A DNA stretch of 64,000 bases from Acidaminococcus fermentans_A. GTDB taxonomy: Bacteria > Bacillota > Negativicutes > Acidaminococcales > Acidaminococcaceae. Positions 41,674 through 50,275 of the stretch are shown here, piece by piece. Within the stretch, counting starts at the first letter, position 1. Each line of letters begins with the position of its first letter. The stretch covers positions 1-64,000 of the forward strand of contig NZ_JBQOUY010000014.1 of NCBI RefSeq assembly GCF_052216985.1, written 5' to 3'. Made by a program: the position numbers and the translations under genes. The notes under the pieces were generated by a model that saw only the letters and a list, made by a program, of their open reading frames with translations, was not told the DNA's origin and did not search any database.

Positions 41674-43092
41674 ATGAGCACATCACGCCGCATCATCCTT
41701 TCCCTGCTGGGCCCGGTAATCTACCTGCTAGTCAGCATGGGAGGAGCTTCAGCCTTGACCGTAAAGGGAGCCCAGGCAGTAGGGGTTTCCCTCTGGATGG
41801 TATTCTGGTGGGTCACCCGCCCGGTGGACATCACGACCACCGCATTTGTCCCAGTAGCTTGTAATGCACTTTTCAATATCGTTCCTATGGGGGCGCTTGT
41901 TTCCCAGTATTCCAACCCCAGTATCATCTTGGTGTTCAGTTCCACCTTGCTGACCCTGCCCTGGGCGAAGATCGGACTGGACCAGCGGGTTGCCCTGAAA
42001 TGCCTGTCCGTCATCGGGCCTTCCATGCGGTCCCAGATCATTGTCTGGTCCATTTTCCCCATCCTGTTCTCTACCGTACTTCCCAACGTGGTAGTGGTGG
42101 CACTCTTTACTCCTATCGCCATCGCCATGCTGAAAGCGGCCGGCTATGATGGGAAAAGTGCGGCAGCGGCTCCGATCCTCTGTGCCATCGGCTGGTGTGC
42201 CGGGATCGGCGGTGTCGGGACTCCTGTAGGCGGCGCCATGAACGTGGTGGCCATCGCCCTGCTGGAAAAGACCACCGGTCATGAATTCCTGTTCATGGAC
42301 TGGGTCAGCCACATCGCTCCTTATCTGATCTTTACGTCCATCACCTGCATCATCGGCGAACTGATGCTGCCCCAGGAAGTCAAATCCCTGGAAGGGACGA
42401 AAGAATATTTCACGGAAGCTTATGAAGCATTGGGACCCATGAAACGGACGGAAAAAATCAGCATGGCTCTGTTCGTGATCGCCCTGATCGGATCCTTCCT
42501 GCGTCCGCTGTATGCTTCTCTCCTCCCGGGTCTGGTCCCTGCTTTCCTGTATGCCATCCTGGGTTTCCTGGGATTCTTCATCACCGGCGATGACGGCAAA
42601 CCCCTGGTGGATTGGGATTATGTCCAGAAACACATGCTGTGGGGCATGATGATCCTCTTTGCCGGCGGCCTGGCCATGGGGAACCTGCTGGGCGCTTCCG
42701 GAGCCAACAAGGCCATTGCCGAACTGATCGCCAGCCAGATGCACATGCCTCCGGGCCTGCCTATGATCATTGCCATCACGGTGTTTGCCGTGGCAGTGTC
42801 TGAATCCACGAACTCCACCGTGTCGGCTGCTGTAGTGGTCCCCATTGTCATCACCTATACCCAGAGAGCCGGCCTGCCGCTGATGCCCTATTTCTTCATC
42901 ACGGCCATGGCTTACAACTCTGAATTCCTACTGCCGGTCAGTGTCCGTGCCATTACCTGCGGGAACGGGCTGGATCCCAATGTGCAGATGAAACGGGGGA
43001 TCCCCATCATGCTGATCCGTGCTTTGAGCGTCATCGTCGTAGGCTATATCTGCCTGCAGATCCCGGCTTTCTCCCAAGTAGGGAGCTTGTAA
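41674..43092 (+). CDS. DASS (SLC13) sodium-dependent anion transporter 1
   Basis: A 472-residue polytopic carrier of the divalent-anion:Na+ symporter family. It has about 11 hydrophobic segments and the family landmarks GIGGVGTPVGGAMNVVAI (near 180-200) and SESTNSTVSAAVVVPI (near 375-390), the two substrate/sodium-binding half-motifs. The family carries dicarboxylates, tricarboxylates, sulfate and some sulfonates. The substrate is unknown. The start is the ATG after AAAGGAGG. It is co-directional with the acylating aldehyde dehydrogenase 60 bases downstream and paralogous to 47199-48605. Confidence 0.93.
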   Translation: MSTSRRIILSLLGPVIYLLVSMGGASALTVKGAQAVGVSLWMVFWWVTRPVDITTTAFVPVACNALFNIVPMGALVSQYSNPSIILVFSSTLLTLPWAKIGLDQRVALKCLSVIGPSMRSQIIVWSIFPILFSTVLPNVVVVALFTPIAIAMLKAAGYDGKSAAAAPILCAIGWCAGIGGVGTPVGGAMNVVAIALLEKTTGHEFLFMDWVSHIAPYLIFTSITCIIGELMLPQEVKSLEGTKEYFTEAYEALGPMKRTEKISMALFVIALIGSFLRPLYASLLPGLVPAFLYAILGFLGFFITGDDGKPLVDWDYVQKHMLWGMMILFAGGLAMGNLLGASGANKAIAELIASQMHMPPGLPMIIAITVFAVAVSESTNSTVSAAVVVPIVITYTQRAGLPLMPYFFITAMAYNSEFLLPVSVRAITCGNGLDPNVQMKRGIPIMLIRALSVIVVGYICLQIPAFSQVGSL

Positions 43093-43152
43093 CCAACATC
43101 ATCCTATAATCGGTTATTGATAGAAACTTACGGATGTGAAAGGAGTTTTACC

Positions 43153-44523
43153 ATGAGTACTGTTGAAGAACTGATTGAACGGAGCCGTGCGGCTCAGCAA
43201 AAATTCGAATTCGCCACCCAGGAACAGGTGGATGCAGCTGCCAAAGCCATCTGCAAGAGCATCTATGACAACGCAGAACGGCTGGGCAAACTGGCTGTGG
43301 TAGATTCCCGCATGGGCAAAGTGGAAGATAAGATCTCCAAATGCCGGGCGAAATCTTCCTTGATCTGGGAAGATCTGAAAGATAAGAAATCTGTGGGCAT
43401 CGTCGGGAAAGACGAAGCCAAACGGCTGTACAAGGTGGCCAAACCCATGGGCGTGGTGGCTTCCATCATCCCTTCCACCAACCCGGTAGTGACTCCCATG
43501 AGCAATGCGGCCTTTGCCCTGAAGACCCGCAATTCCATCATTTTCGCTCCCCATCCCCGGGGCATCCAGTGCTGCCATGAATGTGTCAAACTGTTCCGCG
43601 AAGCCCTGAAAGGTTTGGGCTTCCCAGAAGATTTGGTACTGGAAGTGGATGAAGTTTCCATGGAAAACAGCAACAAGCTGATGCAGCTGGCAGATGTGAT
43701 CGTAGCTACTGGTGGCATGGGCATGGTCAAAGCTGCTTATTCCAGCGGGAAGCCGGCCTACGGCGTAGGCCAGGGCAATGTCCAGTGCATCGTGGACAGC
43801 GATGCGGATATCCGGAAAGCTGCCGCGGACATCGTCCTGGGCAGAGGCTTCGATTACGGCCTGATCTGCCTAGGCGAACAGACTGCCTATATCCCCGCTG
43901 CTAAATTCGAGGAATTCTTGGAAGCTTTCCGGGCGGCAGGAGCCTATTATGTGGATGATCCCAAAGAAGTGGATATCGTCCGCAAAGGACTGTTCCCGGA
44001 GGCTGGCGGTCCTATCAGCCGGAAAATCGTGGGTCTGAGCCCGGCTAAAATCGCCGAAATCATCGGGCTCCCTGGTGTGCCGGAAGATGCCCGTGTGCTG
44101 GCGGTACGGGGAACCAAACCGGGTCGGGGCGATGACCTGAACCGGGAAAAGATGTGCCCGGTGATCAATATCATCCCCTATGAAGGGAGCTTTGAAGATG
44201 CGGTCAATATGGCCCTGATCAACCTGGATTATGAAGGGAAGGGTCACAGTGTGGCTGTCCACTCCAATACTCCGGAACATGTGGAATATGCGGCTCTGCA
44301 CTGCCCGGTGTCCCGGCTGATCGTCAACCAGCCGGCTGGCACCACCGGCGGCGGCAGCCCCACTAACGGTTTCACAGCCACCACCACACTGGGCTGCGGT
44401 TCCTGGGGCAACAACAGCTTCAGCGGCAACTTTACCTATAAGCTGCTGATGAACCTGACACGGGTAGGCTATCCTCTGGATCAATCCTACCTGCCGGATC
44501 CGGCCAAAGCCTGGGAAGACTGA
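43153..44523 (+). CDS. CoA-acylating aldehyde dehydrogenase (module B)
   Basis: A 456-residue acylating aldehyde dehydrogenase: STNPVVTPMSNAAFALK near residue 108, GVGQGNVQ near 207, catalytic Cys in YGLICLGEQT near 240, and C-terminal GCGSWGNNSFSGN near 420. It is a paralogue of the module A enzyme, but the active-site loop differs (ICLGEQ versus LCTCEQ), suggesting a different aldehyde. By position it would oxidise the product of the glycyl radical enzyme to acyl-CoA, or reduce an acyl-CoA made by the CoA-transferase. It starts at the ATG after AAAGGAG. Confidence 0.88.
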   Translation: MSTVEELIERSRAAQQKFEFATQEQVDAAAKAICKSIYDNAERLGKLAVVDSRMGKVEDKISKCRAKSSLIWEDLKDKKSVGIVGKDEAKRLYKVAKPMGVVASIIPSTNPVVTPMSNAAFALKTRNSIIFAPHPRGIQCCHECVKLFREALKGLGFPEDLVLEVDEVSMENSNKLMQLADVIVATGGMGMVKAAYSSGKPAYGVGQGNVQCIVDSDADIRKAAADIVLGRGFDYGLICLGEQTAYIPAAKFEEFLEAFRAAGAYYVDDPKEVDIVRKGLFPEAGGPISRKIVGLSPAKIAEIIGLPGVPEDARVLAVRGTKPGRGDDLNREKMCPVINIIPYEGSFEDAVNMALINLDYEGKGHSVAVHSNTPEHVEYAALHCPVSRLIVNQPAGTTGGGSPTNGFTATTTLGCGSWGNNSFSGNFTYKLLMNLTRVGYPLDQSYLPDPAKAWED

Positions 44524-44561
44524 GGCTGTATCTGGAAAGGCTGACCTCCTTTTCTCCATAG

Positions 44562-44600
44562 GCATCCCTTCCACGTCCCCCTTTTCGGTGGAAGGGATGC
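44562..44600 (+). terminator. Perfect 13-bp hairpin after the aldehyde dehydrogenase
   Basis: GCATCCCTTCCAC / GTGGAAGGGATGC with a 13-base loop. No T run follows, so it may stabilise the 3' end rather than terminate. Confidence 0.5.
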
Positions 44601-44631
44601 ACGGTGAAGAATCTTCGCCAATCCATCAAGA

Positions 44632-44682
44632 AGACCTGCTGCAGGATGCGCTGCGGCAGGTCTCTTGCTATTTGTTTTTTCC
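44632..44682 (+). terminator. Terminator upstream of the IclR gene
   Basis: AGACCTGC/GCAGGTCT hairpin, then a T-rich run with T6. Confidence 0.7.
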
Positions 44683-44747
44683 GATACTATAATTATGAAC
44701 AAATCATTTACAGTTCTAAGGCTTAATCTATGGTAAAATAATATAGA

Positions 44748-44769
44748 AAATATGACCTGAGTCATATTT
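44748..44769. promoter_or_regulatory. Perfect inverted repeat, candidate IclR operator
   Basis: AAATATGAC-CTGA-GTCATATTT: 9-bp arms and a 4-base spacer, about 50 bases before the IclR start and just downstream of a TAAAATAAT -10-like stretch. Confidence 0.65.
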
Positions 44770-44820
44770 GCGGCAGACAGGGGAGAATTTGTAGAATGGA
44801 CTAATGAGGGGGATTCCGAA

Positions 44821-45606
44821 TTGGAACAGAAATCAAAATACGCTTCAGGGAATAAGAGTGTCAGTAAGACTTTGGCGATTTTGTCCCTTTTTTCAGAAGG
44901 GGAACGGATGCTTCGGACTTCCGAGATCGCAGATCGCCTGCAGATGAATATCAGCACCGTGTCCCGGCATCTGAACACCCTGCTGGACGGGGGATTCCTC
45001 CAGCGGGATGATGCCACCGGGTATTATTACCCTGGGATGGAGATTATAACCCTGGCAGGGGTGGCTCTGAAAAATAAAAGCATTTACCGCCATGCCTATC
45101 CGGAGCTGCAGCAGTTGTCTTTTAATATGAAGGTGTTGAGCCATCTGGGGATCCCTGATGGGCTGGATGTGGTCCACCTGGTCTGCTGCTGCTGCGAAGA
45201 CAAGACGGAAATGCTCTTTCCTCTGGGGCATCGGCAGCCCTTGTACTGTTCGGCCATGGGGAAGATTATGCTGGCGTATCTGCCGGAAGAAGAAGCGCTA
45301 CGGATCCTAAAGGCCAGCGATCTGCAGAAGTATACGCCGGAGACTCAGACGGACCTGCGGGGGTTGATGGAAACCCTGAAGACCATCCGGAAAAAAGGCT
45401 ACTGTGCCAACAACAACCAGCTGCATATGGGCAGAGGGTCCATTGCAGCCCCTATCTTTGACTGGACCCGGAGGCCTGTGGGAGCCATCAGCATCTCCAC
45501 CCAGAGCCATCGGATCCTGGCCCAGGTGGATGAGGAGCGGTTCGCCCGTACGGTCACTCTGGTGGCCGGGAAGATTTCCGGCAAACTGGGATATTATCCG
45601 GAATAA
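44821..45606 (+). CDS. IclR-family regulator of module B
   Basis: A 261-residue IclR protein. The N-terminal winged helix (residues 12-75) contains RTSEIADRLQMNISTVSRHLNTLLDGGFLQRD. The C-terminal effector domain (about 90-255) has YCSAMGKIMLAYLPEEEAL and GSIAAPIFDWTRRPVGAISIS. An odd feature is four consecutive cysteines (residues 122-125, VCCCCED) in the effector domain. It starts at a TTG (44821), 8 bases after GAGGGGG. It lies inside module B between the aldehyde dehydrogenase and the CoA-transferase, so it probably controls both flanking units. Confidence 0.9.
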   Translation: MEQKSKYASGNKSVSKTLAILSLFSEGERMLRTSEIADRLQMNISTVSRHLNTLLDGGFLQRDDATGYYYPGMEIITLAGVALKNKSIYRHAYPELQQLSFNMKVLSHLGIPDGLDVVHLVCCCCEDKTEMLFPLGHRQPLYCSAMGKIMLAYLPEEEALRILKASDLQKYTPETQTDLRGLMETLKTIRKKGYCANNNQLHMGRGSIAAPIFDWTRRPVGAISISTQSHRILAQVDEERFARTVTLVAGKISGKLGYYPE

Positions 45607-45611
45607 AGATA

Positions 45612-45668
45612 AGGCTGTGGAAGCGTCTGACGGTCGTCCGTCAATCCTGTTTCCACAGCCTGTTTTCT
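45612..45668. terminator. Hairpin between the IclR gene and the CoA-transferase
   Basis: AGGCTGTGGAA / TTCCACAGCCT outer stem with inner GACGG/CCGTC, followed by GTTTT. It lies between converging genes. Confidence 0.75.
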
Positions 45669-45680
45669 GGTGAGAGTCCG

Positions 45681-47156
45681 TTATTTCATGGATCCTGTCT
45701 GCAAGTACTTCAGATGCCAGGAAAAAGCTTTTTCCAGTACATGGGGGGTGTGCTTTCCCTTGGCAGAGGCATAGGCCTCCTGATAGTATTCTTCCAGCAT
45801 GGGCTTATAATCTGGATGGGCACAGTGCTCGATCAGGACCTTGGCCCGTTCTTTAGGGGTCAGCCAGCGCAGGTCGGCAATGCCCTGTTCGGTGACGATG
45901 ACATCCACATCATGTTCCGTCTGGTCCACGTGGCTGACAAAGGGGACGATGGAGGAAATGGCGCCATGTTTGGCCACGGATTCAGAGGCGAAGATGCTGA
46001 TCCGGGCATTCCGGGCAAAATCGCCGCTGCCGCCCAATCCATTCATCATGGCAGTCCCATCGATGTGGGTGGAATTCACATTTCCGTACAGATCCACTTC
46101 GATCGGGGTATTCAGAGAAATCACGCCCAGCCGGCGGATCACTTCCGGATGATTGGAGATTTCATTGGGGCGGATCAGGATCTTGTCATGGTAATCCTGG
46201 ATCGTTTCATAGAATCTTTTCCTGTTTTCGTCCGTCAGGGCCACGGAACTGGTGGAAATGAAGTCCAGGACTCCCTGGTCCAAGAGCCCCAAGGCGGCAT
46301 CCTGCATGACTTCCGTATACATGTTCAGATGGTGGAAGCCACTGTTGGCCAGCCCAGCGAGGACGGCATTGCCTACGGAACCTACTCCGGACTGCAGGGG
46401 CCCAGGATTTTCCGGCAGTCGGCCATGCTGGATTTCATTCTTCAAGAAATCCACGATGTTTTCTGCAATCTTGGCAGTGGCCGGAGTCACGGCTTTGAAG
46501 GTCTGGGCTTCATCGGCTTCGTCGGTAAAGACCACGGCGGCGATTTTCTCCAAAGGACAGGGGATATAGGGCGTCCCGATCCGGTCCTGGGGGTGGGTGA
46601 TCGGGATGATCCGGGAAGCTGGAGCCACTCCAACTTCGAAGATATCATGCATGCCCATGAACCCCACGGGAAGGCTCTGGTTGATTTCCACGATGACTTT
46701 GTCTGCATTGCGGACTGCTGCATCGGCCGTCCCCCCGGAAGCCCCTAAATACAGGCCGTCTTCGGTGACGGCACAGCATTCGATCAGGGCGATGTGGATA
46801 TGGGGACCTGTCTGTTCATTCATGTATTTGGGCAGATGGGAAATGTGGATATCGCTGAATTCCACTTGGTCGGCATTGACGGCTTTCCGCAGATCTTTGT
46901 TGGACTGATGGCCATACCGGCGTTTCAGGAGACCGGCTCGGGTCCAGGCACCATCGATGCAGTCTCCCACCGCTGCTCCTACGATCAGGGTCAGGTCCCG
47001 GGCTGTTCCCTGGCGAGTGACCGCCTGCGGCACAGCTTTGGGATAATTGGTGCGGGTGAACCCGCTGACGGCGATGGTCATTCCAGACTGGATGAGTCTG
47101 GCTGCATCATCTGCTGACATCACTTTTGCACGTAATTTTTCAGGGATACGATCCAT
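45681..47156 (-). CDS. Acyl-CoA:acetate/succinate CoA-transferase
   Basis: A 491-residue class I CoA-transferase of the AarC/Cat1 (acetyl-CoA hydrolase) family. The presumed catalytic Glu282 lies in NMYTEVMQDA, matching the motif of succinyl-CoA:acetate CoA-transferases. GLGGSGDFARNA near residue 385 forms the CoA-binding loop. It moves CoA between an acyl donor and acetate, conserving the thioester energy. Unlike the module A homologue, its active site looks intact. The start is the ATG at 47156, preceded by AGGAGG at a rather long 13-base spacing. It lies 42 bases after the DASS gene at 47199, in one operon. Confidence 0.9.
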   Translation of the reverse strand: MDRIPEKLRAKVMSADDAARLIQSGMTIAVSGFTRTNYPKAVPQAVTRQGTARDLTLIVGAAVGDCIDGAWTRAGLLKRRYGHQSNKDLRKAVNADQVEFSDIHISHLPKYMNEQTGPHIHIALIECCAVTEDGLYLGASGGTADAAVRNADKVIVEINQSLPVGFMGMHDIFEVGVAPASRIIPITHPQDRIGTPYIPCPLEKIAAVVFTDEADEAQTFKAVTPATAKIAENIVDFLKNEIQHGRLPENPGPLQSGVGSVGNAVLAGLANSGFHHLNMYTEVMQDAALGLLDQGVLDFISTSSVALTDENRKRFYETIQDYHDKILIRPNEISNHPEVIRRLGVISLNTPIEVDLYGNVNSTHIDGTAMMNGLGGSGDFARNARISIFASESVAKHGAISSIVPFVSHVDQTEHDVDVIVTEQGIADLRWLTPKERAKVLIEHCAHPDYKPMLEEYYQEAYASAKGKHTPHVLEKAFSWHLKYLQTGSMK

Positions 47157-47198
47157 TGTATTATAAGGGCCTCCTTTATTTTTCACAGAAAAAATTGC

Positions 47199-48605
47199 TT
47201 ATTTTCCAAATCCAGGGATCTGCAGGACTATATAGCTGCAGACGATGACCACCAAGGCCCGTACCAGGAAGATCGGCAGGGCTTTGCGCAGCATAGTATC
47301 CGGGCTCAGGCCGTAGGCTACAGGGATGGACCGGACGCTGACTGGCAGCAGGAATTCACTGTTGAAGGCCATGACGGCGATGTACCAGTAGGTCATCAGA
47401 TCCAAATGCATCTTGGTGGTGACACTCATGACGATGGGGACGGTGACGGCAGCGGATACGATGCTGTTGGTGGTCTCCGATACCAGGCAGGCCAGGACGG
47501 TGATGGCGATGATCAAAGGCAGCCCGGGCTGCAGATTGGTCGCAGCTACGATCTGGGCCAGTTCTTCGTTGGCTCCGGAACCGCTGAGCAGTACACCCAT
47601 GGCCAGACCGCCGGCGAAGAGGATCATCATGCCCCACATGGATTCTTTCTGGGCATCTTCCCAGGTCATCAGAGGACGGGCAGAATCTTTGGAAGTAATG
47701 AAGAAACAGACGAATCCCAGGATCAGGAAGACATAGGCGGGTACCATACGGGGCAGGATATGGGCATAGAGGGGACGGAAGAAGACGGCGGCCAGTCCCA
47801 CCAGGAACATGGACAGACAGATCTTTTCATCGCCCTTCATGGGCCCCAGGGCTGCATAGGCTTTCTTGAAGTATTCTTTTGTGCCTTCCAGCTGTTTGAT
47901 CTTTCCCGGGCGCAGCAGCATGGCTGCGAGACAGGCCAAGGAGACCAGCAGGGTGTACGGGGTCAGATGGGTCATCCAGTCGATGTACATGAATTCTTTC
48001 CCTGTGAAATCCTGGAGCAGGGCAATGGCCGTGATATTCATGGCGCCGCCCAGGGGCGTCCCTACCCCGCCGATCCCCACGCCCCAGCCGATGGCGCAGA
48101 GGATGGGAATGGCCGCTTCGCTCTTCCCATCATACCCGGCGGCTTTCAGCATGCCGACGGCAATGGGTGTCAGCAGGGCACAGACCACCACATTGGGCAT
48201 CAGATTGCTGAGTATGATGCTGGATAGCAGCCAGACGGTAATCTGGCTTTTCATGGAGGGGCCGATCAGGGACAGGGCCTTCAGGGAGATCCGTTTGTCC
48301 AGGCCGATGCCGCTCCAGGGTACAGTCAAAAAGCCGGAACCCAGGATCAGGATGATGCTTTCCGAGAAATATTGGGCGATGATGGTCTTCATGGGGATGA
48401 TATCGAAGAGGGCATTGGCCACAATGGGGACAAAGGCAGTAACCGTAATATTGACAGGCCGGGATACCCACCAGTAGATCATCCATAGCGCGATTCCGAT
48501 AGCCTTGGCGGCCTTGACGGAGAATGTTCCCTGTAAGGCAAAGTAGCAGACAGCGAAGAGAATGGGACCCAACCAGATATGCAGTGTGCGATTTTTGATG
48601 CTCAT
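47199..48605 (-). CDS. DASS (SLC13) sodium-dependent anion transporter 2
   Basis: A 468-residue polytopic carrier, paralogous to the one at 41674-43092 along its whole length (GIGGVGTPLGGAMNITAI near 185; SETTNSIVSAAVTVPI near 375). It is transcribed with the CoA-transferase. Two DASS carriers flanking one pathway suggest substrate uptake by one and product export or a second substrate for the other. The start is the ATG after AGGAGG; the 41 extra codons upstream are not needed. Confidence 0.92.
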   Translation of the reverse strand: MSIKNRTLHIWLGPILFAVCYFALQGTFSVKAAKAIGIALWMIYWWVSRPVNITVTAFVPIVANALFDIIPMKTIIAQYFSESIILILGSGFLTVPWSGIGLDKRISLKALSLIGPSMKSQITVWLLSSIILSNLMPNVVVCALLTPIAVGMLKAAGYDGKSEAAIPILCAIGWGVGIGGVGTPLGGAMNITAIALLQDFTGKEFMYIDWMTHLTPYTLLVSLACLAAMLLRPGKIKQLEGTKEYFKKAYAALGPMKGDEKICLSMFLVGLAAVFFRPLYAHILPRMVPAYVFLILGFVCFFITSKDSARPLMTWEDAQKESMWGMMILFAGGLAMGVLLSGSGANEELAQIVAATNLQPGLPLIIAITVLACLVSETTNSIVSAAVTVPIVMSVTTKMHLDLMTYWYIAVMAFNSEFLLPVSVRSIPVAYGLSPDTMLRKALPIFLVRALVVIVCSYIVLQIPGFGK

Positions 48606-48954
48606 GACACCGTCCTCCTTTTGGACGAAAATGGGATAAGTGAAATTCAATGGCAGGAATAGGTATGAAAAGAGAATGAGTATTTGAAGATTCTTGAATT
48701 TCAGAAAACAATGGGGTGCTGTGCGCAATTCCGGAATTCTTTATCAGCATCATAACAAAGAGAGAAAAGCCGGGGCAACCGATTTCAACTAGATTCTCGA
48801 AAGATAAGGGATGAGTTTCCCGTTTTGAAGCAAGAGTTGCATAATGTAAAAATAACTTTTTCCATGAGAAATCCTGTGAGAGGAAATTCCTATTTCCCAA
48901 AGAAACAAGGTATGATGGAAGAGCAGCCAGTCCGTAAAGGAGGAAGAACCAGCA
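48606..48954. other. Divergent intergenic region (DASS 2 / LuxR)
   Basis: 349 bases without a gene. It contains the 12-bp palindrome AATTCCGGAATT (48727-48738) and AT-rich sequence that must hold the promoters of the DASS/CoA-transferase operon and of the LuxR gene. I could not place either promoter firmly. Confidence 0.5.
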
Positions 48955-50064
48955 ATGAAATACGAGAAAAAGGGGCAGACGAATTTCTTTTTAGAAATGG
49001 AGCATCATCAGATCACTGCCCGTGAATTCTTCAGCCCTACTTTATTGAACTTTCTCAATAAAAATTTTGACCTGAACCAGATGATCATCCTTTATTTTGA
49101 CACCCAGAATCATTTCCTTTCCTGGGTGAACCAACAGGGGCTGCTGCTGGATGGGGAGAACCATCCCTATCGGCAGATCCTTTCTCGGGATCCGGTCCGG
49201 AAAGTTGTCTATATGGATGCCCTGCGGGACCATCTGACTTATTTCAATACGATCCCCCGGCTGTACAAGTCGACGGATGTAATCTCCCCGAATCAGTATG
49301 ACAGGGATCCGTATGTCCAGTTCATCCAACAACAATTCCATTCCAGATACAGCGTGACCATGGCGTTCGGGATCAATGCCTATATCCAGATGACCTTTTT
49401 CAAAGAGGCCGAAAATGGAGATTTCACGGACGAAGAGATGCAGCATTTCAGCGAGATCTATGCCTATATCGCCAATGCTTACAAGAATTTCAAGAAATAT
49501 GAACAGGCCAAGATCATTTCGGAAATCAAGAACCGTATCATCGATTCTGGAGAAAAAGCCTATCTGATCACCGATGATTTCATGCATGTGATGGACTGCA
49601 ATAAGGAAGCGGAATTGTGTCTGCAGGATATCCTGGGGCCTTCCGTACGCAGCCAGCTGGAAGGAGAAGGGGTATGCGGCTGGCTGCCTTTCCTCCTGAG
49701 CAGCGGGGATAAAGAGGATGAGTGGGAAAAAGTGCGGGTCCGGATGATCCAGAATTATCAGTTCCGGATCTATACCTATGACCGGAGCTATTCCAACCGG
49801 ATCATCGACCGGTATCACTGGATCACCATCAGCAGCAAAGGAGGCCGCAAGCATGTGGAATTCACCCGGAATCTGGATCCGCTGACGCCTACGGAACAGC
49901 GGGTGGCCGAGCTGATGTACCAGGGGCTGACCTATAAGGCCATTGCCATGCGGCTTGTGGTCAGCTACCATACCGTCAAGAAACATGTGGAAAATATCTA
50001 TACCAAGTGCGGCATCCAAAGCCGGTACCAGCTGTACAAATGGATCGAAAGCCGGGAAAATTAG
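48955..50064 (+). CDS. LuxR-family regulator upstream of the glycyl radical enzyme operon
   Basis: A 369-residue regulator with a C-terminal LuxR/FixJ helix-turn-helix (about residues 300-365, LTPTEQRVAELMYQGLTYKAIAMRLVVSYHTVKKHVENI). The N-terminal 290 residues look like two sensory domains (GAF/PAS-like), with no phospho-acceptor receiver motif and no transmembrane segment, so it probably senses a cytosolic ligand. The ATG follows AAAGGAGGA. It is directly upstream of, and co-directional with, the activase/glycyl radical enzyme operon. A terminator separates them, so it probably acts in trans on that promoter. Confidence 0.88.
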   Translation: MKYEKKGQTNFFLEMEHHQITAREFFSPTLLNFLNKNFDLNQMIILYFDTQNHFLSWVNQQGLLLDGENHPYRQILSRDPVRKVVYMDALRDHLTYFNTIPRLYKSTDVISPNQYDRDPYVQFIQQQFHSRYSVTMAFGINAYIQMTFFKEAENGDFTDEEMQHFSEIYAYIANAYKNFKKYEQAKIISEIKNRIIDSGEKAYLITDDFMHVMDCNKEAELCLQDILGPSVRSQLEGEGVCGWLPFLLSSGDKEDEWEKVRVRMIQNYQFRIYTYDRSYSNRIIDRYHWITISSKGGRKHVEFTRNLDPLTPTEQRVAELMYQGLTYKAIAMRLVVSYHTVKKHVENIYTKCGIQSRYQLYKWIESREN

Positions 50065-50080
50065 AATCGTTTGAAGGCAT

Positions 50081-50132
50081 AAAGGGGCTGTGAAAAAATG
50101 AATCTTCATTTTTTCACAGCCCCTTTATTTTT
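50081..50132 (+). terminator. Terminator of the LuxR gene
   Basis: AAAGGGGCTGTGAAAAAATG / CATTTTTTCACAGCCCCTTT, nearly the same stem as at 23805-23856, followed by a T-rich tail. Confidence 0.9.
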
Positions 50133-50144
50133 ATCAGGATGCCC

Positions 50145-50162
50145 ATAAGGAACATTCCTTAT
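50145..50162. promoter_or_regulatory. Perfect palindrome upstream of the activase gene, candidate operator
   Basis: ATAAGGAA-CA-TTCCTTAT, 18 bp with 8-bp perfect arms, 114 bases before the activase ATG. It is a likely binding site for the neighbouring LuxR regulator. Confidence 0.55.
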
Positions 50163-50275
50163 AAAAAGATAGCCAACTTACCTGCTTCTTTTCTACATGA
50201 AGATTGATAAAATTCAGATAACAAGAGGAAAGAAGATTGAGTAGCTTTCCTGAAATCGTAAGGGAGGTTTCGAAG

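Noticed and set aside
41674..43092. Sulfate or citrate specificity for the DASS carriers
   Set aside because: Family motifs do not resolve the substrate, so no specific symbol was given.
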